From CAZNPL01 sp964574815 (GTDB lineage Bacteria > Planctomycetota > Phycisphaerae > UBA1845), in assembly GCA_964574815.1 (NCBI GenBank), contig CAZNPL010000013.1:62001-126000 (forward strand): a stretch of 64,000 nucleotides of DNA. Direction: 5' to 3'. Position numbers and translations under genes: made by a program. Shown here in pieces: positions 8,501-15,875 of the stretch. Position 1 is the stretch's first letter. The number at the start of each line of letters is the position of its first letter. The notes beneath the pieces were generated by a model. That model had not been told where the DNA came from. It did no database searches and saw only the letters and a program-made list of their open reading frames with translations.

Positions 8501-9263
8501 CGAGCCCCTGGACCCGCCCAAAGATGACGTCATCTGAATCGACAACGTCACTGCGAACCCGAACAACCTCACCGTCCGACGCATCGACGAAGAATGTCAT
8601 GGCCTCAACATCCGGGCCATCCAGATTACGGCCGCGAAACCTCCAAGCGTAGATCGGCTCGCCCGAATCGCCTGCGCCCGCTGCCAAAACCACCAGGATC
8701 GGAGAACTCCATTCGCTCAAGTACCCATACGTCGGTGAGTCACGAACGACGGCCAGGGCCTCGGACCCGTCGAGAACGATCTCGCCGGAGATCGTGCTGC
8801 CGCCGACGACGTCGCGGATTTGGGCCGAGACGTAGATGACGCGGGCCGGCGTGCCGTTCAACACGAGAAACCGCACTGTGTTGCCGGCAACCGGGAAGCC
8901 GTAGAAATACTGCTGGTGCATGAACGCGGTGAACCGCCCCGAATCCACGACTGTCTGTCGAATCGGATTATGAGGATCCACCAAATCCTGTGGGGACATC
9001 CCGATCGCCCCAGCGTAGGCGATGATCCAGCTATGGACGGCGTCGGCCGGCGTTGCACCCTCCGTCATCGGTACGCCGTAAAACGTCAAAATCCCCCCGG
9101 TCCTGCCCGGCGCCGGCTCACAATGAGATGCCAGCCCGCTGTATGAATTCAGCAGAGCCGTCGCATCGGGTGTCGGATCACAGAATTCCGCCGCCTGCGC
9201 CGGCGCAAAGAAACCGAAGCACGAACACAACAAAAACACCGGAAACGCCCATCCTCTGTCCAT
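5538..9263 (-). CDS. Secreted HExxH metallopeptidase with DCNGNG repeat stalk
   Basis: Large exported protein of 1241 aa. The ATG at 9263 starts a signal peptide (MDRGWAFPVFLLCSCFGFF, then APAQA). Residues about 40-230 resemble FTP/PepSY-like propeptides of secreted metallopeptidases. The zinc motif HEFGH is at about 440-444, with GEGFSD some 15 residues later supplying the third ligand, as in M36/M4-like gluzincins. From about residue 595 to 1145 there are some 32 Asp/Asn-rich units of the type DCNGNGVPDEC, which probably bind calcium like thrombospondin type 3 or dockerin loops. The protein ends in a dockerin-like pair of loops (DVDHSGSVNLIDVMAVL and GDGVINVFDVFAAM) and a final CCGGP. Upstream in-frame codons overlap the YbaK gene and are excluded. 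Confidence 0.88.
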   Translation of the reverse strand: MDRGWAFPVFLLCSCFGFFAPAQAAEFCDPTPDATALLNSYSGLASHCEPAPGRTGGILTFYGVPMTEGATPADAVHSWIIAYAGAIGMSPQDLVDPHNPIRQTVVDSGRFTAFMHQQYFYGFPVAGNTVRFLVLNGTPARVIYVSAQIRDVVGGSTISGEIVLDGSEALAVVRDSPTYGYLSEWSSPILVVLAAGAGDSGEPIYAWRFRGRNLDGPDVEAMTFFVDASDGEVVRVRSDVVDSDDVIFGRVQGLVTPGTLPDAPYNPPEVANLPGVRVEIVESGWSTETDSAGIFGIMHTGAWPVTLEATLTGESVEVVAEQGCAVVEQATGIEPPDLIVELFANDGPVNGCPDEPNEFSTSQLNALLHVSQARDFFLDREPDFVELTSAGGAALPLKMHVNHDNPNDPCNARFAPPDAFFFRPADGVCVNMAYSSIVTHEFGHLVVDTLQLGQWAFGEGFSDTLAILVHDDAVVGRDYKGPGQHMRDIAGSYALYPCQSLESHYCGKILARVWWNFREDADGPGADWAASLEIARRLFASWSLITGGVPASSLESATPQTAIEMLVIDDDDGVLGNGTPHVCALCAALFNRSIPCPPVILDDDGDGVPNVCENDCNGNGIPDSEDLASGTSLDCNGNDRPDECDVPPIGGGPDCNGDVVPDECQLAGNDCNGNGVPDECDVAPIGIGPDCNGDGVPDECQLGGNDCNANSVPDECEVDCNANGVPDECDVPPIGAGPDCNEDGVPDECQLAGNDCNGNGVPDECEVDCNGNGVPDECDVPPIGAGPDCNGDVIPDECQLAGNDCNGNGVPDECEDDCNDNGLPDACDVPPIGPGPDCNGNGQPDECEVPPIGFGPDCNGNGVPDECETDCNGNGVPDECDLPPIGAGPDCNGNSIPDECDVPPIGAGPDCHADGVPDECQLAGNDCNENDVPDECDVPPLGAGPDCNDNGFPDECDVPPIGFGPDCNANGLPDECEVPPMGVGPDCNEDGVPDECQLAGNDCNGNSVPDECEVDCNTNGVPDECDVPPIGFGPDCNGNGVPDECEDDCNDNGLPDACDVPPIGAGPDCNGNGHPDECEVPPIGNGPDCNGDGVPDDCQLTGNDCNDNGVPDECEADCNDNGLADACDISAGTSSDVNLNGIPDECECADLGCYDGDVCTWDRFESGACVHDPNVYGDVDHSGSVNLIDVMAVLNDVGTTQECTIRDFDITPCAGDGVINVFDVFAAMDAAVGIDACCGGP
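5826..7476 (-). repeat. In-frame DCNGNGVPDEC repeat array
   Basis: Coding repeat array in the metallopeptidase. I count about 32 units built on an 11-residue core DCNxNxxPDEC. The cores are separated by three spacer types: nine residues (DVPPIGxGP class), five residues (QLAGN class) and two residues (EV, ED or ET). Spacer types alternate in blocks, which suggests growth by duplication of two- or three-unit cassettes. The periodic DNA also opens long meaningless frames on the plus strand. Confidence 0.9.
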
Positions 9264-9426
9264 CGCCTTCGCTCCATCTTCTCGGAACCGACACTCACTC
9301 CCCGAGTAAACGTCATGACCACGACGTTTCCCCGACCATTGCCAGGCCCAGCGATGAATCAAGATGGGCCGCCTCCGGGTTCGAACTCTTCTCCCCGTCC
9401 CGTCTGACCGGTTTGCCGCCGGATCG

Positions 9427-9882
9427 CTATACCGCCGCGATCGTTGCCACGATCGGCCCGCAGACTCTCTCCCAATCCTCGAACGGGACCTTGACCGACT
9501 CGGTGTGCGTGCCGGCCTGCATGACGAGGAACTCATCCTCCTTCAGGGCCTCGTCCGCCACGGTCTTCATCCCAAACATCGCACCGATCGGAGGTTCGGC
9601 ACCCAACTCGCAGCCGGCAAACAACTCGGCCATCTCCGGCTCCGTCGCCAGCCGCACCTCCTTCTCATCGAGCGCTTCCGCAGCTCGCCTCAAGTCAAGG
9701 TGCGCCGGCGCGGCGATCACGCACATCGCGAACTCCGAAGCTCCTTTCACGATCACCGGCTTGGCGACCATGTAACCGGACACATGCTCCGCATCGGCCA
9801 ACTGCTGCGACGTGTAGGCTACCGGGTGCGTGTGCCGCTCATACCGAACGCCGTTCTTCTTTAAGAACTCCTCGATTTGCAC
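9427..9882 (-). CDS. YbaK/EbsC-type aminoacyl-tRNA deacylase
   Basis: A 151-residue YbaK/ProX-domain protein, a family that hydrolyses mischarged aminoacyl-tRNAs in trans. GTG at 9882 is preceded by AAGGAG at an 8-nt spacing. Family features are the N-terminal helix QIEEFLKKNGVRYE, HTHPVAYTSQQLADAEHV, the conserved lysine in MVAKPVIVKG, and the late segment GCELGAEPPIGAMFGM. The exact tRNA specificity cannot be read from the sequence. The downstream gene is the repeat metallopeptidase, 163 bp away on the same strand. It diverges from the aldehyde dehydrogenase. Confidence 0.88.
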   Translation of the reverse strand: MQIEEFLKKNGVRYERHTHPVAYTSQQLADAEHVSGYMVAKPVIVKGASEFAMCVIAAPAHLDLRRAAEALDEKEVRLATEPEMAELFAGCELGAEPPIGAMFGMKTVADEALKEDEFLVMQAGTHTESVKVPFEDWERVCGPIVATIAAV

Positions 9883-10340
9883 GATCCTGACTCCTTAAAC
9901 GGCCCGATTTGGGATGTGTCGTTACGTGCGTCTTCCGACAATGCACCTCTAATCCCCGTCCGACCGATGTGCACATTGGTGAGGACATGTCCGGACACCT
10001 CCGCCGTCAACCAGAGGCCGCCGGTTGGCGTACGCCATCGGCAGCAACTCTGACACGGACCTGCGCCCGACAAAAAGATGCCACCAATTGCGCCGGAATG
10101 CAAGAACAACTCCTCATGCCGGGCGCCAATCGTGCAAACTTTGCCGCGTTTCTTGACGCCCGAATGCGAACGTTTAAGCTAAGCTTGTTCGACCGGACCG
10201 AGCGTCGCCGCGCAGCGGTGAACCGTTGGACCAGCGGAGCACGGCGGGCGACGACCGGCACACCGGACGACGTTGGTTCGTTAAGTCCGCGGGCGACATC
10301 GCGACGCGCCCCTGTTCAACACAAACCCACAGGTGACACC
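9883..10340. other. Divergent intergenic region upstream of ALDH
   Basis: Gene-free 458 bp. An imperfect inverted repeat at 10167-10191 (CGAAC, AAGCT / AGCTT, GTTCG) lies about 150 bp before the dehydrogenase start and could be a regulator site. TTGACG at 10153 is a possible -35 element. No RNA gene was recognised. Confidence 0.35.
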
Positions 10341-11873
10341 ATGCAACAAGCTCAGGCCATCCTCGCCAAACTCGGCATCGAGAAAGACAACCCCGGCGTC
10401 TTCGACGGCGACTGGTACGGCACCGGCGAGACCATCGAGGTGCACACGCCCATCGACGGCTCCGTACTGGCCACCGTGAAGCAGGCAAACGCCGACGAGT
10501 TCGACCGCGCCGTGAACCGCGCCCACGAAGCGTTTCTTAAATGGCGAACCATCCCCGCGCCGGCCCGCGGCGAGACCGTTCGCCAACTTGGTATTGCGCT
10601 TCGCGAGGTCAAGGAGCCGCTCGGCGATCTTGTCACCCTGGAAATGGGGAAGATCCGCGCCGAAGGGCACGGCGAGGTCCAGGAAATGATCGACATCTGC
10701 GATTTTGCCACCGGCCTGAGCCGCCAACTCTATGGCCTGACCATGCACTCCGAGCGGCCCAAGCATCGCATGTACGAGCAGTGGCATCCGCTGGGCGTCG
10801 TCGGAGTCATCAGCGCGTTCAATTTCCCGGTCGCCGTCTGGAGCTGGAACTGCACCATCGCGGCCGTCTGCGGCGACGCGACCTTCTGGAAACCCTCGAG
10901 CAAAACGCCGCTGACGGCGATCGCCTGCGCCAAGGTCGCCCAAAGGGTCTGCCGAGAGAACGGCGTCGATCCGGCGATCTTCACACTTTGCATCGGCTCC
11001 GGCTCAAATGTCGGCGAGAAACTGATCGCCGATCGCCGCATCCCGCTCGTCTCGGCCACCGGTAGCTGCGCCATGGGCTACCGGATCGGCGAGGTCGTCG
11101 GCAAGCGCCTGGGACGGACCATCCTTGAACTGGGCGGAAACAACGCCATCATCGTCACGCCCGACGCCGATCTGGACATGTCGGTCCGCGCGATTCTGTT
11201 CGGCGCGGTCGGCACCGCCGGGCAGCGCTGCACCTCCACGCGCCGCATTATTGTGCACGATTCCATTCGCGATGAACTGATCGAGCGGCTCATCAAGGCC
11301 TATCAGCAGGTCACCATCGGCAACCCGCTCGACGAGGGCACCCTGATGGGGCCGCTCGTAGACACCGCCGCCGTCGCCGACATGTTCGCCGCGGTGAAAC
11401 GGATCAAGGACGAGGGCGGCGAGATTCTTTACGGCGCCCAGCAGCTCGACGGCAAGGAATACGCCGGCGGCTGCTACGTCACGCCCTGCATCGCGTCCGC
11501 CCGCAACGAGTTCGGCATCGTGCAGGAGGAGACGTTCGCCCCGATCCTGTACATCATCAAGTACCGCGAGCTGGCCGAGGCGATCCACTTCCACAACGAC
11601 GTGCCCCAGGGCCTCAGCTCGGCCATTTTCACCCGCAACCTGCTCGAGGCCGAGGAGTTCCTCACCCACACCGGCAGCGACTGTGGCATCGCCAACGTGA
11701 ACATCGGAACCAGCGGCGCCGAGATCGGCGGCGCCTTCGGAGGCGAAAAAGAAACCGGCGGAGGACGCGAATCTGGCTCGGACGCATGGAAAGCCTACAT
11801 GCGCCGCCAGACCAACACGATCAACTTCTCGACGGAACTGCCGCTCGCACAGGGCATCAAGTTCGGAGATTAG
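10341..11873 (+). CDS. ALDH7-family aldehyde dehydrogenase (aminoadipate-semialdehyde type)
   Basis: NAD-dependent aldehyde dehydrogenase, 510 aa, closest in appearance to ALDH7/AmaB enzymes. These oxidise alpha-aminoadipate semialdehyde (piperideine-6-carboxylate) in lysine catabolism. Visible motifs are SAFNFPVAVWSWN, KPSSKTPLTAIA, the active-site glutamate region LELGGNNAII, the catalytic cysteine in GTAGQRCTSTRR, and the ALDH7-like GGAFGGEKETGGGRESGSD. The frame is open upstream to 9909, but homology begins at the ATG at 10341. The ATPase/TOPRIM pair follows 28 bp downstream on the same strand; no lysine-pathway partner is nearby. Confidence 0.93.
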   Translation: MQQAQAILAKLGIEKDNPGVFDGDWYGTGETIEVHTPIDGSVLATVKQANADEFDRAVNRAHEAFLKWRTIPAPARGETVRQLGIALREVKEPLGDLVTLEMGKIRAEGHGEVQEMIDICDFATGLSRQLYGLTMHSERPKHRMYEQWHPLGVVGVISAFNFPVAVWSWNCTIAAVCGDATFWKPSSKTPLTAIACAKVAQRVCRENGVDPAIFTLCIGSGSNVGEKLIADRRIPLVSATGSCAMGYRIGEVVGKRLGRTILELGGNNAIIVTPDADLDMSVRAILFGAVGTAGQRCTSTRRIIVHDSIRDELIERLIKAYQQVTIGNPLDEGTLMGPLVDTAAVADMFAAVKRIKDEGGEILYGAQQLDGKEYAGGCYVTPCIASARNEFGIVQEETFAPILYIIKYRELAEAIHFHNDVPQGLSSAIFTRNLLEAEEFLTHTGSDCGIANVNIGTSGAEIGGAFGGEKETGGGRESGSDAWKAYMRRQTNTINFSTELPLAQGIKFGD

Positions 11874-11901
11874 TCATTCTCAACGCAGAAACGGTCGCGC
11901 A

Positions 11902-12975
11902 ATGCTAAGAACCTTCTCAGCCCAGAATTTCCGAGTGTTTCAGTCGTTCGAGATCAATGGCCTGAGCCGCATAAACCTCATTGCTGGCCGAAACAACACG
12001 GGAAAGACATGTTTCCTTGAGGCGCTTTTCCTCCACCTCGGGGGCCACAACCCGGAAATCACCTTTCGATTGAACATGCTACGGGGTCTTGAGGGCTTGC
12101 ACGGTGACGCCTCCGAAACTTGGGGCTGGCTGTTTCACCAAAAGTGTGCGGGGCATGAGATTCGATTGGATTCACTGGATACGGATTCGAACAAGCGGTC
12201 ATTGGCAATATCGCTGGGAAAATCGCTTACGCAACGCCATGATAGGAAGAACGCGCAGGCAGAGAGCCCCGCACCTCCAGCCGGCGCCGTTGCCACGGAG
12301 TCCACGGCAAGTACCCTCGCTTATCGCTTTGACGATAGGGGACAAGTAACGGACTCGCACGCCGCCATAGAATCTGGCGGTCTGCAGATCGGCGTGGGTC
12401 GGACGCCACCGTTCCCCACGAGTGTGTTCCTCGCCACGCGTTACCGGTCAACGGCCGAGGATTCGAAGCGATTTAGCAGACTCGCCGAAGAGCTTCGTGA
12501 GGAGGAAGTGACGCAAGCTCTTTCAATCGTGGACCCATCGTTGACGAGACTGACGGTCGCCACGTTCGGCGGCGCTCCAACGATAAGCGCCGACGTTGGT
12601 ATGGGGCGACTCATTCCGCTTGCATTCGTGGGTGAAGGACTTGTGCGGCTCTTGAGAATCCTCCTGGCCGTCCTAGATTCGCGAGACGGTGCTGTGTTGG
12701 TCGACGAGATCGAAACCGGGTTTCATCATTCTGTTCAAAAGAAGATATGGGAAGCAATAGATAACGCTTGCCGACGCGCCAACGTCCAGCTATTTGCCAC
12801 CACCCACAGCCGCGAGTGCCTCCTGGCAGCGCATAGTGCTTTCTCTGAGATGCTTAGCATTGAGGACGGCTTCCGTGTGTTTCGGCTGGAAAGAGACGAA
12901 GACGGCATCGGTGCTGTAAACATCTCGGCCGAGGCCCTTGATCGTGCCGAATCACTTAATTGGGAGATCCGTTGA
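11902..12975 (+). CDS. OLD/SMC-like AAA ATPase
   Basis: Stand-alone ABC-type ATPase of 357 aa resembling OLD/RecF-like proteins (AAA_21 or AAA_15). It begins with a RecF-like strand (LRTFSAQNFRVFQSFEINGLSRINLI), followed by Walker A GRNNTGKTCFLEAL at about residues 30-43. Walker B is AVLVDEIETGFH and the H-loop is FATTHSRECL near the C-terminus. Such ATPases commonly pair with a TOPRIM or nuclease partner, and here a TOPRIM-like gene overlaps its stop codon. By eye the base composition is less GC-rich than in the flanking genes, which hints at transfer. The cellular role is unknown; phage defence is an inference. Confidence 0.88.
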   Translation: MLRTFSAQNFRVFQSFEINGLSRINLIAGRNNTGKTCFLEALFLHLGGHNPEITFRLNMLRGLEGLHGDASETWGWLFHQKCAGHEIRLDSLDTDSNKRSLAISLGKSLTQRHDRKNAQAESPAPPAGAVATESTASTLAYRFDDRGQVTDSHAAIESGGLQIGVGRTPPFPTSVFLATRYRSTAEDSKRFSRLAEELREEEVTQALSIVDPSLTRLTVATFGGAPTISADVGMGRLIPLAFVGEGLVRLLRILLAVLDSRDGAVLVDEIETGFHHSVQKKIWEAIDNACRRANVQLFATTHSRECLLAAHSAFSEMLSIEDGFRVFRLERDEDGIGAVNISAEALDRAESLNWEIR

Positions 12976-13613
12976 GCGTGCCCGGCCCGATGGAGATTAG
13001 AGGGCCCAAGCTCTTGCTGGGCGAAGGCGAGGAGGAGGTGAGGTTTTTCAACGCCCTCCTTGGCGGCTTGAGGTTGACAGGGATTCAAGTCGCGAGATAC
13101 GACGGCAAGGGCAGGCTGCGGGGATTCCTTGACGGCCTCAAAGACTGGTCAGGATTCAGCAGAGTGACGTCAATCGGGATCACGCGGGATGCCGACGACG
13201 ATCCAGATGCTGCGTTTCGTTCGATCCAGGGCGCCCTGCAAAACGCAGGATTGCCCGTCCCGACTGCCTGTCAAGCGCCGGCAGCAGGGTCCATCACGAT
13301 TGCCCGTAAGACCGTCAACATCAATGTCAGGGTTTTCCTCTTTCCCGACTGCCGATCAACCGGCATGCTTGAGACGTTGTGCCTTAATTCAGTTGCTAAC
13401 CGACCGACGATGACATGCGTCCGGAAGTATTTTGCCTGTGCCAAGAAGCGGGAGAATCGCGTCCCCAGAAACTCTTGGAAAGCAAAGGTCCATGCTTGGC
13501 TCGCGTCCGAGGAGGAGCCCGACAAACGGCTTGGCGAGGCTGCAGAGAAAGGGTACTGGCCGCTGGAACACAGCGCATTTGATTCGTTGCGGGAGTTTCT
13601 CAACGCCCTTTAA
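12972..13613 (+). CDS. TOPRIM-like DUF3226-type partner of the ATPase
   Basis: About 213 aa. It shows two TOPRIM-type acidic motifs: an early glutamate in LLLGEGEEEVRFFNALL, and a DxD-type motif in GITRDADDDPDAAF at roughly residues 70-85. Then comes GMLETLCL, as in DUF3226 proteins. These are DNA cleavage or metal-binding sites in OLD-type nucleases. The start is uncertain. TTG at 12972 overlaps the ATPase stop (TTGA) and has GGGAG five nt upstream; GTG 12978 and ATG 12990 are alternatives. The overlap strongly suggests that the two products form a complex. Confidence 0.75.
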   Translation: MSVPGPMEIRGPKLLLGEGEEEVRFFNALLGGLRLTGIQVARYDGKGRLRGFLDGLKDWSGFSRVTSIGITRDADDDPDAAFRSIQGALQNAGLPVPTACQAPAAGSITIARKTVNINVRVFLFPDCRSTGMLETLCLNSVANRPTMTCVRKYFACAKKRENRVPRNSWKAKVHAWLASEEEPDKRLGEAAEKGYWPLEHSAFDSLREFLNAL

Positions 13614-13665
13614 GCAACTCACCAGACGGCACGTGACCTGGTATGAGCCGATGTCTCTGCGGTCG

Positions 13666-14046
13666 TTATTCGCGAATGATTGCGCTTCGAACTTGCTTGC
13701 GACACACGCTCCCGACAATCTCCTTAAAGCACAACCGGCAGGCGGCGAGGTTGCGCCGCGGGTCCGATGCCACGTCGTTCGTGCAGAATTCCGAGAGCTG
13801 CGAGGCGATCAGCTCCCGCGGCACGCCTGAATCGCGGAGGTGCTCCACAAACTCGATCATCTCGCGAACCTCGACGACCTCACCACAGGGATCGTATGCT
13901 TCAAACGCGTGCCAGATGTGCGGCGGGACCCCGGCGTCCCGGACGGCCACGTCCCCCGTCCAGGCGAAGACGCTTGTCCATCCGAAGATGATCAAGCCCC
14001 CGAACACCCCCAGCGCCAACACGATCTTCATCAGGTCCGAATACAC
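13666..14046 (-). CDS. Small membrane-anchored protein, unknown function
   Basis: I do not recognise this 126-aa protein. GTG at 14046 is supported by GAGGAGGGG five nt upstream. One hydrophobic segment (KIVLALGVFGGLIIFGWTSVFAW) spans about residues 7-29. The remainder is soluble and contains four cysteines, two in a CRLCF arrangement, preceded by HLRDSGVPRELIASQL. It is convergent with the TOPRIM-like gene, 52 bp away, and stands alone on this strand. Confidence 0.6.
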   Translation of the reverse strand: MYSDLMKIVLALGVFGGLIIFGWTSVFAWTGDVAVRDAGVPPHIWHAFEAYDPCGEVVEVREMIEFVEHLRDSGVPRELIASQLSEFCTNDVASDPRRNLAACRLCFKEIVGSVCRKQVRSAIIRE

Positions 14047-14265
14047 CGCGTCCCCTCCTCAGCACTGCAATTCGTGTAGTACAGATCAGAGAATACGATT
14101 CATTCGCCCCTGATATACTGTCCGAATCGTCGCCGAATTATCCCCGATTCTGACGGGGCCGGAGCTTGATTCAGGCCTCCGTCTGGCCGATTCCGACGTA
14201 CGACGCGCCCGTGCTTTCCGGTGATGCAGGTCCATTCGAAATCGTCATCATGTTCGGAGAACGAC

Positions 14266-14958
14266 ATGAATAAGGCCGAAATGAAAACGCGCCGTGGGCC
14301 ATCGAGGACCCGACGGCGACGCTACGTCGTCGACTCTCGGCTTCAGTGGAAATACGCGTTGCTGGCGTCGCTGGCCGTGCTGATAACGTCCGGAACGATG
14401 AGTTTCCTGGTCCACTACCTGCAGTTCAGGCAAACACAGGCGAGGATCCTGAGCAGCGATTGGACCACGGCCGAAAACAGCACCGCCGCGGTGGCGCTGA
14501 CGGCGGCCATCCTCGGTGTCGCCATCGCTGCCTGTGCCGGCCTGACGATCATCTTCGTAACACACCGAATCTGCGGACCCATCTACGTACTGCGAAGCTC
14601 ATTGGATGAGCTGGTCGCAGGACGTTTTCCCAAGCGAAGATCGCTGCGCCGCAAGGACGAACTGACTGACCTCCACGACCACTTCTTCAAAGCGGTCGAG
14701 ACGCTGGAGGCGGAGAAGACGTTCGAGCAGACCGTGCTTCAGGAAGTCGCGAAGTCCATGCGGGAGATCGCCGAGGCTGCGGAAACACCGCAACGCGCCC
14801 GCTTGGAACGGGCCATTTCCCGTCTCGACTCATTATGCGAACGAGCCGCGGCGGCGAAAGAGGCCGACCAACATGGCGCGGCGATCCAACCCCATCCGGC
14901 GGAAGGCCAAGCAGCCACGGGTGCGTCCGAGTACAAAGCCGCTCACGCGCAACGATGA
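14266..14958 (+). CDS. Two-helix membrane protein with HAMP-like linker
   Basis: A 230-aa protein with a basic N-terminus and two transmembrane helices (about residues 30-55 and 75-103). A HAMP-like segment follows (THRICGPIYVLRSSLDELVAGRFPKRRSLRRKDELTDL), and then a helical, probably coiled-coil tail. No kinase, cyclase or methyl-accepting domain is present, so it may be a sensor fragment acting through a partner. ATG at 14266 is preferred over the upstream in-frame start because GGAG lies 7 nt before it. Similar HAMP-only proteins occur in planctomycetes and deltaproteobacteria. Confidence 0.7.
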   Translation: MNKAEMKTRRGPSRTRRRRYVVDSRLQWKYALLASLAVLITSGTMSFLVHYLQFRQTQARILSSDWTTAENSTAAVALTAAILGVAIAACAGLTIIFVTHRICGPIYVLRSSLDELVAGRFPKRRSLRRKDELTDLHDHFFKAVETLEAEKTFEQTVLQEVAKSMREIAEAAETPQRARLERAISRLDSLCERAAAAKEADQHGAAIQPHPAEGQAATGASEYKAAHAQR

Positions 14959-15156
14959 GATCGGACTCACCCCGCTGAAGGAAAACTGTACCGCACGGCC
15001 GGGGACCTTTAATTGTTCGTGCCCACGCGAATTGACCGTCTGATGGTGGCCTTCTCTTGCGCTGAATCGTAGATCATAGCTTCGGGCGGAGCGCGTGGCG
15101 TGGGCCACGCGGGGAACACGGCGTAGAGGTCCGATTCGTTATTGGAGGGTCCAATC

Positions 15157-15834
15157 ATGGCCGCGTATGGAAACAGTCGCTCAAAACGCCCCCGGAAACG
15201 AACTGTCCTTTGGGCAGCGCTGCTTGTAACGGCACCGGTGATGCTGCTGCCGGTAGGACCGACCGAGGCCGGCACCACCTCATTCACGGTTCTGCGCGTT
15301 GAAGAAGACTGGCGGATGGTTCTTAACGAGCCGGGCGAACTGGTCAACGCCCCGCAGTGGTACACGGTCATGTCGCCTTTCGGACACACGGATTCCATGT
15401 TCGTTCAGGTGTCCTGGAATTTCCGCGAACTGCCGGACTATATGGAGGGCGGGCTGCAGATCCAGGGGTGGAACGGCGACAATCTCGTCAGGGAACGCAG
15501 TTTCGAGTCCGCAAAGTGCAGCGACGCCGCGGAAACGATCACCTGGACGCAAGTCCTGGATACCGACGGAACGTACCTGACGTTCATGATTACCAGCGGA
15601 AACTCCAGCACCTGGGGGAGCTTTGGTTATCCCTCCCAGAATATGCACATTTCCGGTAACGCCGGCCTCGCAGATCTGAACTCCTACGCTCCGAACCACT
15701 CGGCCGCGAACTCTGCCATCACCTTCGGCGACAACCGCGTCGAGCGGTTGGAGATCACGGAAGTCCGCTGGTACGGCCCCAGCGGCCTGATCTATACCGA
15801 TCCGACAACGAGAACGGTGTTCCAGAACAACTGA
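15157..15834 (+). CDS. Secreted protein, unknown function
   Basis: A 225-aa exported protein that I do not recognise. ATG at 15157 follows TTGGAGGG by 7 nt. A basic start and hydrophobic run (TVLWAALLVTAPVMLLPVG, then PTEAG) form a signal peptide at about residues 17-39. The mature part is rich in Trp, Asn, Ser and Thr and looks like a beta-sandwich. No catalytic motif is seen. The TadG-like gene follows 41 bp downstream on the same strand, so the two may be co-expressed. Confidence 0.65.
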   Translation: MAAYGNSRSKRPRKRTVLWAALLVTAPVMLLPVGPTEAGTTSFTVLRVEEDWRMVLNEPGELVNAPQWYTVMSPFGHTDSMFVQVSWNFRELPDYMEGGLQIQGWNGDNLVRERSFESAKCSDAAETITWTQVLDTDGTYLTFMITSGNSSTWGSFGYPSQNMHISGNAGLADLNSYAPNHSAANSAITFGDNRVERLEITEVRWYGPSGLIYTDPTTRTVFQNN

Positions 15835-15875
15835 TCGGGTCGGCACGAGGCAGCGCGACGACTGGAGGATGTCCC

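Noticed and set aside
9370..9400. GGGTTCGAACTC sequence resembling a tRNA T-arm
   Set aside because: No acceptor, D or anticodon stem could be built around it.
11902..13613. Naming the ATPase/TOPRIM pair as Gabija or PARIS
   Set aside because: Gabija needs a UvrD-like helicase partner and PARIS a DUF4435 partner; the partner here resembles DUF3226, so no named system was assigned.
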